Part shown: in pieces, positions 32,501 to 40,787 of the stretch
How positions within the stretch are numbered: position 1 is the first letter of the stretch
Layout: every line of letters starts with the position of its first letter
Position numbers and translations under genes: made by a program
The notes under the pieces: model-generated
The model's input: only the letters and a program-made list of their open reading frames with translations
What the model was told of the DNA's origin: nothing
Database searches by the model: none
NCBI GenBank assembly: GCA_000827265.1
Contig: KN834786.1
Location: forward strand, 144,513 to 208,512
From: Collybiopsis luxurians FD-317 M1
Lineage: Eukaryota > Basidiomycota > Agaricomycetes > Agaricales > Omphalotaceae
Direction: 5' to 3'
Length of the DNA: 64,000 nt

Positions 32501-34676
32501 GAGAAAGAATTGTGTCTGGCTCCAGTGATGGAACAATTGAGATCTGGGATGCAAAAAAGGGGACCCGTTTGGAGAAGCCACTTATTGGACACACTGATTC
32601 TGTGCGGTCAGTCGCATTTTCCCCAGATGGAGAAAAAATTGTGTCCGGGTCTCATGACTGTACAATCAAAATTTGGGATGCAAGGACTGGAATTCCCATT
32701 GGTGAGCCTTTTGAAGGTCACATTGGTTGGATTCGGTCAGTTGTATTTTCTCCAAATGGAAAGCAGATTCTATCTTGCTCTGATGACCACACAGTCATAC
32801 TCTGGGATGCAGAGGCTGGTGTCCCCATTGGTGAGCCCTTTTTTGGTCACACTGACTGGGTACAATCAGTTGCTTTTTCCCCAGTGGATGAAAAGATTGT
32901 ATCTGGCTCTAATGACAAGACAATCAGGATTTGGGATAAAGCAGCTGGAGCTCAGATTGGTGATTCTCTCAAAGGTCATACTGATTCAGTACAGTCAGTT
33001 GCATTTTCTCCAGATGGAACTAGAATTGTATCTGGTTCAGCAGATGCAACAATTAGAATCTGGGATGCAAATAGTGGAGCTCTCATTGGAAGACCTTTTC
33101 AAGGGCACACTGATTGGGTACAATCAGTTATGTTTTCTCCAGATGGAACAAGAATAATATCTGGTTCTGAAGATGGAATGATTAAAGTCTGGGATGCAAA
33201 AACAGAAGCACCTGTGGGTGAATCTCTTCAATGCCAAACCCACATTGTGCATTCTGTAGCATTTTCACCAGATGGAGAGCAAATTGTATCTGGTTCTGAT
33301 GATGGCACCATCAGAATCTGGGATGCCAAGACTGGAGCTCCAATTGGTAAGCCTATCAAGGGCCACACCAAGCTGGTCCAGTCAGTTGCTTTTTCTCCAG
33401 ATGGAGACAAAATTGTCTCTGGCTCTGATGACAAGACAATTAGAGTTTGGGATGCAAGCACAGGTCATCCTGTTGGGGATCATATTGAACTTGATGGCCG
33501 TAATCCTATGGTGCAATTAGTTGCATTTTCCCCTGATGGGGAAAAAATTGTGTCCGTGTCTAATAATAGGACAATCAGGATATGGAACTCAACTACAGGA
33601 GCTCCCATTGATATCTTGAAGCCTCTGCGGCGCCATACTGGGCAGATACAGTCAATTGTATTCTCTCCAGATGGAAGAAAAATTGTGACTGCTTCCAGTG
33701 ATGGGACTATTATGATTTGGGATTTAGAAATAAGAACTGCTTCTAGCGATGGAGATGGGACTCTCATGATTGAAAATTTAGGAATAGTAACTTCCTCTAG
33801 TGATGGGGCTCTCATGACTGGATTTATTAATTCAGAAGTAGGGTCTCCTCTCCGGTCTCCTTCCAGTGATGGGACTACTATGACCTGGGATTCGGAAGTA
33901 GGAGGCGCTATTGGGCAGCTCCTGCGGGGCCACATTGACTCAGTGCAGTCAGTTGCATTTTCCCCAGATGGGCAGATAATTGTATCCGGCTCTTCTGATA
34001 AAACAATCAGATTCTGGGATGCAAACACTGGAGCTCCCATGAGTGAGCCTCTCCATGGTCATACTGGTTCGGTGCTGTCAGTGGTATTTACCCCCAGTGG
34101 AAAGAGGATTGTCTCTGTCTCGGATGATAAAACAATCAGGATATGGAATGTAGAAACTGGTGCACTCATTGGTGCACCAGTTCAAGGGCACTCTGCCTGC
34201 ATGCAGTCAGTTGCATTTTCCCCGGATAGAGAGAAACTTGTATCTTGTTGCAGTGATAAGACAATTATGATCTGGCATACTCAAGCAAACTTCCGCAGGG
34301 TAAGCTCCTTCTTTCAATATTTTGTATATGCAAGCACTCAGTAGTCATTCCCTTTCAGTCTCTCAATCAAAATGAAAGATACCTAAACTTAAGATCCAGG
34401 CTGCGTGCCCCTATCCCACCAAAAAGTGAGTTTTTGTTTCATCCTCACCAGTATATTTCTAACTGCAATCTAGCTCTTGAATGGAAACTGGATGCCGATG
34501 GATGGATCCATTTTCCTGATGTAGATCATGGCATTGTTTGGATCCCCGAGCAATACAGAGATAATTTGGTCGCCGATGAAACTTTTCTGGTGATATCTAC
34601 CAATGGGTTTAACAAGATCTCCTTGGCAAATTGTGTATATGGAACAAATTGGTATAAATGTTGGTCTTCAAAATGA
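29584..34676 (+). CDS. NLR receptor: helical bundle - NACHT - 14 WD40 repeats (right copy)
   Basis: Exons 29584-29946, 30017-30147, 30202-30361, 30431-30478, 30528-32066, 32113-34299, 34359-34425, 34474-34676; 1565 aa. Exon 1 begins with a basic tail, then AAVEEALRTLKDLAAFIPV and PGLGPALGLVCNWIDKYH, the entry to an MLKL-like four-helix bundle. NACHT: Walker A GMAGTGKST at 287-295, Walker B VIIIDALDEC at ~389-398, FTSRPEQS. The NACHT exon is 1539 nt in both copies. The WD exon has 14 repeats (SVQSVAFSPDG...IRIWD type) in the same order as the left copy; repeat 11 carries an extra ~60 residues. The tail LDADGWIHFPDVDHGIVWIP closes the protein. Exon 3 ends in a GC donor (30362) where the left copy has GT; the 69-nt intron is open in frame, so retention would also translate. 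The likely role is ligand-triggered cell death or incompatibility signalling, inferred from the STAND family. Confidence 0.87.
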
Positions 34677-35189
34677 ATCTTCGGTATTTAGCTAGCTGTT
34701 GTTGCTGACACACTCTGGCATATGTTCCTGTAACTCTGTATAAATTATCTCGGATCTTTCCCTCCCTTTGTGATTCGTCGAGTAAATGTCTAATAAATTG
34801 TTCGAATTATACTAGTATCAAGTAGCTATGGAATGGGTAGAGGAAAGAGTGCACGAAAATTTAAGTATATGTTCTTTGACTCCGGTACTTTTTGACCAAC
34901 CCGATAAGAAAAATCTGTCAACTCACTCCCGATTGATAATGAGTGAGGTAATCGATATCAAACAAACCCCGAGATAGATGCATTCTACAATCAGACCAAT
35001 TTACGCCTTTATATGAGCCTCTTGCATGTGGTGATCCATCAAGGCTTGTCCTCCGAGGCGTCGTGGAGCCCCCCTCACGCCTAGAGTCATTGAATACATA
35101 CAAACTCACTGTACGGGCATATACAAAGTTTGGCATAGTTCTAGCGCCAGTCGCATCCATTTCCCAACCGCTGGTATCGTCAATACTCC
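34677..35189. other. Intergenic after right NLR
   Basis: About 510 bases, 3' flank of the right NLR. No gene recognised; the minus-strand frame 34918-35196 has no recognisable content. Confidence 0.4.
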
Positions 35190-36850
35190 GGCACAATCAT
35201 TAGATCATACCTGTCAGAGTGTTCTCTCAACTCTCTAATTCTTTCTTCTATGCTCGGGCTCTGGCAGGTTCTCTGCATCGCAAGATCCTAACTACATACC
35301 TGGAAGCTCTCCGATACTTGCCTTACGCGCATGCCGACTCTTCCGTCAATTCATCCCGTCGCCGGCGACTATTCCCAAATTGATTTTGCTTGATGTTCCG
35401 TAAGAACTGTCATTCTTGATGGCACGTCCGTATTCCTTTTCGCCTTTGTAAAGTCGACCTGGACTGTATAAGGGACTGTGGATTTAGGATCGTTAGAAGC
35501 AACCTGGTGGAGAGGAGAATACAATGAGTCTGTATCGACCACGCAACTAAGCCCGAGGAGGGGTGAGATCTCTGGGTAATGTGAAATACACTAGGGAAAG
35601 TCAACAAAGTAGAGGTAGAAGTCATCAGTCCTTTGTACTGAGAAGAAATAGTACATACGGAACAAACCTTGAAATACCCTCACATCACAATCACTTCGAA
35701 TCCTTTCCATTCCACCAGCGCCGCTGGCCTTTCGCCCATCCAAAGGGGAGCTTTCATAGTAGGAAACTACAACCCGCAAGAGTATCCATATCAGAGCTTT
35801 TATGAAATGCTGCATAGAAGCATAAAGTGAGTATATATTAGACGGTACAGACTATGTCAAATCCCCACGTACCTTGACTTCGTCCCGAACGTCATGATTA
35901 TACTCCAGCATTGTTGAGCATTGATGTTTCGACATGATCTAACAATGTTCAGGGACAAACTGCACGCAGGCAAAGTGGACATGATGGGTTTCTGCGGGGG
36001 AGTTTTATCTCGAGCGTCGAGCTACGGAAGAGGGGACAAGTTTCAAGTAGAGTGCGAAGGAGGAATCCCTCGAATGTAGTCGAGAAGAACTATAAGAGAG
36101 ATGAATGGAATCGATATCTCTCAAGTTTTGCTTGCGAGAGTATGCCTGGGGGAAGGAAAACGATATCCCAGACGGCTTACTCCGCTCGAGTCAGCGCTAT
36201 ATTTTCCCAATCCTTCTAGTTACCATCCGCCATCTCAGCACCATTACTCTGGACAAATTGCCTAGCTCAAAGTTGTGCAATTGCCGTGGGCACAAGCTTG
36301 CGTGTCTCGTTTGTGACAAACACAACGGAATTTGCCAACAGCAGTCCTCTTCCTCTGACCATCATTATCCTTTTCATAATAGACTCCTAATATCGTATTA
36401 ACGGTTTCGAACATTGAAAATTCCGCTTGACCCTACCCGAAGAACCAAACTCAACGTAACCGTTAGTAACCTTCTAGGCATTTCGATGATGAACTTGACA
36501 CGAAGGTTGGTAAGACACCGATAAACATTTGGGGAGCGCTGGAGTGGGTGTATAACGGCGAAGAGCAAATTACATAACTGCAGTGAAAATGAAGTAAGCG
36601 ACTTGTATTTTCTCCGATGCAGCCTTCACAGCTATCCAGGTCCTAAGGCCTAATGTCGTGTTTTTGAAGACGTATCCCATACTTTGTCGAACCGAACCTC
36701 CAGATTGTCTTTGCGACCTGTGCCTTTGCCAGCTCGAGCTGCTGGCCGCCGCAGTATTGCAGTTTCATTGAAAAGGCTTGATGAGCTTCTTCCTCTACGG
36801 ATCATCTTCATCGCTTTCCGTTCCATTTTCCTGTCTTTCCTGAGCAAGCG
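35190..36850 (-). pseudogene. Decayed CWF19 copy, right arm
   Basis: Minus-strand pieces match CWF19 in order. An exon-1 piece lies at ~36850-36650 (KMERKAMKM against QMERKAMEI). An exon-2-like piece lies at ~36330-36190 (CAAGCTTGTGCC... against GAGCTTGTGCGG). Exon 5 lies near 35985-35865, including ACAATGCTGGAG and GACGAAGTCAAGGTAC, which keeps the parental donor. Exon 6 lies at ~35815-35660 (CATTTCATAAAAGCTCTGA, TTCCTACTATGAA, GGGTATTTCAAGGT). Exon 7 lies at ~35520-35240 (AAAGGCGAAAAGGAATACGG, CATCAAGCAAAA, GGAGAGCTTCCAGGTA). It keeps more CpG than the left relic. All frames are broken. Because the same truncated relic lies at the same place in both arms, the CWF19 copy probably existed and had begun to decay before the arms duplicated. 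Confidence 0.72.
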
Positions 36851-37102
36851 TTGACAGAATCTAAAACACTCTCGGACCCCATAAGACGCTTGACTCAGCT
36901 CGACACAAACAGCCTATAGTCTGTCATTCGCTTACTGTAGTGCATAGAATTGTGTGTTCCTCGAACAAGGTACTTTACGAATTGCAAAATTAAAAGATAC
37001 ATTCTGAAGTAGATATCTTTATACAAAGGCTACAAAGAATTGGAATGCTACAAGCACTTCTGCTCAACGCCCGCGCAAACAGATACAGGGCCGTCGAAAA
37101 TG
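36851..37102. other. Short gap between CWF19 relic and gene B
   Basis: Presumed 3' flank of minus-strand gene B. Nothing else recognised. Confidence 0.35.
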
Positions 37103-38114
37103 CTATGCTTCAATCGCAATTCTCCTCAACCCTTGCGTCAAGCTGGCGACACTCTTGTTCACCAAAGGCGAACCAATACTACGGATTTGTCTCTTCTCAG
37201 GCTCCTCCTCCTTCAAAGATAATTCATTGACCGGCGGACAGTTTTCTTTAATGGGGTAAACCAAGCGCCGTGTCGATTGTCGAAGACCTGAACCGCGTAA
37301 TTGGCTTTTGCGTGTCTGGTATGTCGCCTGGGATGCGATTGTCGCGTGGGATTCCCCTTGGTTCATGATGGTTATGTTGGAAGCAAACTGTACGTAAATA
37401 GCGATCAGTAATCGTGAGCTACAGAAAATGAAACTGGAGGGGCTCACGATCTTCCTGTCTTCACAGGTACCTTTTGCGAATGTCTATTCCAACCCGTCGT
37501 TAAATTGAATCCATTTCCAGCGAGAAAAGATAACGCACCAAAATACTGTTGAGCATTAGGACTCGAGCGGCTGATTTGCTGTTGACTTGGTCGAACCACG
37601 TCTTTCTCCTCAATTCACAGAGCTTGACAAGGTGTTCCTCTTCCGCAATAGTCAACGTTATCCCTCCCCTCCATGCCCCAAGGTCAACCGTATTTACTTC
37701 ATAGAAACAGATTACCCATTGGGTGTTCACTCCATCCTTGGCCTTCCATAGCGGATCTGTGGTGATATATTCGGCGTTCTTGAATGACATTGCGTTACAA
37801 TCCTCGGAGTCCGTTTTTACAGGAACGACAAAATGTCGAAGCATCATTGGGAGCTGATTAATTCCTGAGCCATCGAAGGTGGCCATGAGACAGATCTTTG
37901 TCCGTTCTGGACCTCCTTCAACATTGTTCTTCCGTTCAGGAATAACGAAACAAGGCCGAAATCTGGTTTTCTTATCTCTGACCGCGGCGTCGATTTCGTT
38001 TAGACGCTTTTGAACTGTAGACTTGCGTGCCTTGTCCAGCCCGCAGCGTGATAGGCAGAGAAGCATTGGATGGATGACGGAGTCGTAAACGCCACAAACG
38101 TATGCTCCAGGCAT
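37103..38114 (-). CDS. Gene B: unknown fungal protein, 298 aa
   Basis: Minus-strand exons 38114-37539, 37483-37448 (36 nt) and 37387-37103 join in frame into 298 aa. I do not recognise the family. The first exon is a compact domain: GVYDSVIHPMLLCLSRCGLD, a basic helix (RKSTVQKRLNEIDAAVRDKK), then alternating strands and helices with ICLMATFDGSG, MMLRHFVVPV, TQWVICFYEVNTVDLGAW and AEEEHLVKLCELRRKTW. The small second exon gives TFAKGTCEDRKI. The last exon is basic and probably disordered (SQATYQTRKSQLRGSGLRQS, EEEPEKRQ, SLTQGLRRIAIEA). No signal peptide. It is transcribed divergently from gene A over 408 bases, an arrangement kept in both arms, which suggests a shared promoter and possibly a shared job; the left copy is dead. 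Confidence 0.7.
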
Positions 38115-38522
38115 AATCTTCTGGTTATTGGTGCAAAATCCTGATAAGGAAACGAGTGGCAGAGGTGTTGTGAAGCGTCAGAGACCTGCTCAGAGTTAGA
38201 CTGTAGGATAAGGTGGCGAATGAGTTTTTGAAATTTTTGGGACAGTATATTCCTGCAAGCCCATGATTGCACTGTTCTATCGTAGATTCTGGGGTTTGTC
38301 CTCACTGTATATCATTAACCTAATTGTGCTGCTACTTGCCACTTCGACGACTTCTGCCCTTAGTCTTTGAGTTTATTGCCAAAAAAGGAAACGGGTGTGA
38401 ACCCACCCTTTGTTTCCTGAAATCCTTTGTTAGGTCATTGCCACACGTCCTTTAAATACCTGGCTGTGTTCGAATGGAGGTCCTTATACCAATCTTGCCC
38501 TCCACTCAACTTGCTTCCTGCT
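38115..38522. promoter_or_regulatory. Divergent A/B promoter region, right copy
   Basis: 408 bases between the start codons of B (minus) and A (plus). Blocks shared with the left copy (17746-18151) include CTCTGAGCAGGTCTCTGA, CTCTGCCACTC, AACAAAGGATTT, a TTTCC/TTTTT tract and TATTTAAAGGA. Conservation over a region that codes for nothing in the left arm supports a regulatory role before the duplication. Part of it may also be 5' UTR of gene B. Confidence 0.55.
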
Positions 38523-39993
38523 ATGTCCTCGTCAGTCTCTGATTCTCGTCAATCTTTTGAAACTTCCAAACCTCGCTTTTGTTTTGCCCCAGATGTCCGT
38601 ACATACATCTCTTTCTCGATCGATCTCAGACAGACATTGGACCTTCTTCGATGCGACGTTTCTGAAGAATTTGAGGCACTTACTTACAACTTCCCCGTTC
38701 GAAAATATGTCGCAGTTGTTCAGGATGTGCGTGATAAACTCAGTCCATATTCGATGTCTTTCTGATTGTTGTGCCACAGTATCCAGATGTTCCCATTCCA
38801 GATGTACCCTATCAACGGATGACCCTACGATTGCTTCAGCAAGGCCTCCCCGAACCCATCCCCAGAATCTGCCTCGAGCCGCACATGTGCTTCCCCGTCG
38901 CCCCGGAAACATCTCACCCTCTAAATCGTTCCCCAGTGAAGACCAACAAGCCACTTCCATGGAAGGGATGCTACCACCTGAGCTGCCTCGATGCGGAGGT
39001 ATGTCTTCCTCAGAGTCATTTCGACTATGCAAAAGCCATCAGCATGGACTTCGATGACTGGCTTCGAACCTACCGTTATTGTGGTGAGGACGCGGAGTTT
39101 GCACGAACCAATCAGGGGAAGTCTCAGCCCGGATGGCCTAGTTGGATTCCGTTTGAGCCGAACGAGTGCCCTATTCCGGATTCAGCTGATGAATCTCCCG
39201 CTGAAGATGAAGTCAAGGAGTGTTCAGATTTCCCCGCGCCACTACTTCCCTCTGAACCTCTGGAACCAAAGGAGTACAAGTATTTCGCAGATGGGACAAT
39301 TGACTGGTTCTCCACCGAATACGGAGACGACAACGGTGTCGAGGAGGAACCGTACGAAGAGTCTGGCGATGATTCGGACGGGTACTCGGAGAGTATTCGC
39401 TGGTTTTCGGACGACGAGGATGCGGAGGAGGATGAAGGATCCAAAGATGCCGACGAGACAATCCCGTCGATGAATGCGATGCTCGGAGCAATGATGCCAT
39501 TCGATGGCTACATGCCCGATGGTTCCATTCTCCCTGTCATCAACTTTTCGCCAAACTTGTCTGGTATTGCCTCCTTGTTTAGTGCCGAGCAATTCTTCCG
39601 AGACTTTAAAGCTGCCAAAGCGTGAGCTCTGTAACCTTTTCTACTACGTCAGGATAAATCTCATTTACGTTCTAGATTGCTAAAGGAATGCGTTGAAGGC
39701 CCCACGATCCCTACTCCTCCTGTTGTTACGGTCAGCGAAACCAAAGAAAGGTCTTCGAGTGCGACTGAGCAGGATTATGCACCGGAAGGTGTCCAAGCAA
39801 GCGTCCAACAGCCCATTCGTTCTTCTCATTCTGGTCAGTTATTTCATTGTCATCGTAAAGGGTATTCTTTTAACTCGTTTTCGCCCGCGTAGCTTTGCGT
39901 AAGAGGATTGAAGAAGTCGGAGATGTGTTGAAAGCGAGTCGAGTCGGAAGATTCTTTGGACGCGTGTTTGGCAGGTCAAACACGGACAGTTAA
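38523..39993 (+). CDS. Gene A: unknown fungal protein with acidic middle, 434 aa
   Basis: Exons 38523-38726, 38780-39621, 39676-39833 and 39893-39993 give 434 aa. I do not recognise the family. The N-terminal half is structured: TYISFSIDLRQTLDLLRCDV, ICLEPHMCFPVAPETSHPL, LPWKGCYHLSCLD, VCLPQSHFDYAKAISMDFDD, WLRTYRYCGED, with several paired Cys and His residues. Residues ~190-300 are strongly acidic and disordered (VEEEPYEESGDDSDG, DDEDAEEDEGSKDADE). The C-terminus is basic (LRKRIEEVGDVLKASRVGRFFGRVFGR), which could bind membrane or nucleic acid. No signal peptide. The left-arm copy lacks precisely the acidic middle and has a stop. Its only visible context is the conserved pairing with gene B and linkage to the NLR. 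Confidence 0.7.
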
Positions 39994-40787
39994 ATTATAG
40001 AATACCTCACAATCGTTCGAACTGTTTCCATTATAATTTAGATCGTGATACTCTCCTACAATCACCATAATTTGGGTGGAAGTCAACCTTCAATGATAAT
40101 CACTGCTTTGACCAACCCAATAAGGAAACTCACACTAGCTATGGACCCGAATCTCGCCAGTGCAGAGGTGAAATCGGTATTTTCAAAAGTTTCATCTCTT
40201 TTATACCACTCAGCGTTGAAAGTGTGTATGTATGGATCCGAACCTGCGTTTCACTCGACTACTCGCACATGTCTTCGTAAAGCCATGCAGATACATTTGC
40301 AATTTGCGAAGGTAATAAGATGTTAACGTACCAGGGTATCTATCTTAATCATCGTTTAACACCTGTCCGAGTTTCTGAAAACTCCTTCTAAACTTCTCAA
40401 GGAATGCTCATCCAAAAACCCCTCAGCATTCCACGACTGATTTCGCATTCCTTCCTGGTGCAGAAATGATGATTTAATGAAAGGACGCTTCGTGAAAATA
40501 TCTCTTGATGGACAAAGTGTAAATGTTATTAGCTGATGATATTTAGTCCGGTAAAGGATTACGCTCATTTATCAGTTGTAACTGGCTTGAGGTAGGGCTC
40601 GTCGCGGTTTTCGGTTGAGAGGTTGCCGATCGGAAGCGCTCAAACTATTTGCTCATAAACAGACTTTTTTAAATTCTATACATCCTAGAAACGGATATTA
40701 TACAAAAGACAATTACTACTTCATGACAGTTACAACAGACTGCTAATTTTTAACCAGTCACTTTTACATAACTCTCCTACGTCCCAC
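39994..40787. other. Intergenic; outer end of right arm
   Basis: About 790 bases. A coding-like piece near 40090-40150 (I-I-T-A-L-T-N-P-I-R-K-L) matches one beyond pseudogene A in the left arm (~16810-16750), so the duplication probably reaches at least here. The rest holds no recognisable gene and includes the 3' flank of the isopropylmalate synthase gene. Confidence 0.4.

Larger units (their letters stand above)
29584..40200. repeat. Right arm of the ~10-kb inverted duplication
   Basis: Mirror image of 16680-26456: NLR (plus), decayed CWF19 (minus), gene B (minus), gene A (plus). A and B are intact here and CpG-containing, whereas the NLR portion is CpG-poor. Distances between units are similar to the left arm, and the A/B spacer differs by only two bases in length. 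The outer end near 40.2 kb is uncertain. Confidence 0.8.

Noticed and set aside
32372..33157. 261-codon alternative frame within the right NLR WD exon
   Set aside because: Out-of-frame shadow of the WD40 array; no independent start or domain.
36105..36401. Plus-strand frame with a Cys cluster (CNCRGHKLACLVC) that looks zinc-finger-like
   Set aside because: It is antisense to the decayed CWF19 exon-2 piece in the right arm; the Cys pattern has no other support.
16680..40200. Whole palindrome as a giant transposable element
   Set aside because: No transposase, integrase, terminal repeats or target-site duplication seen; content is ordinary split genes and relics.
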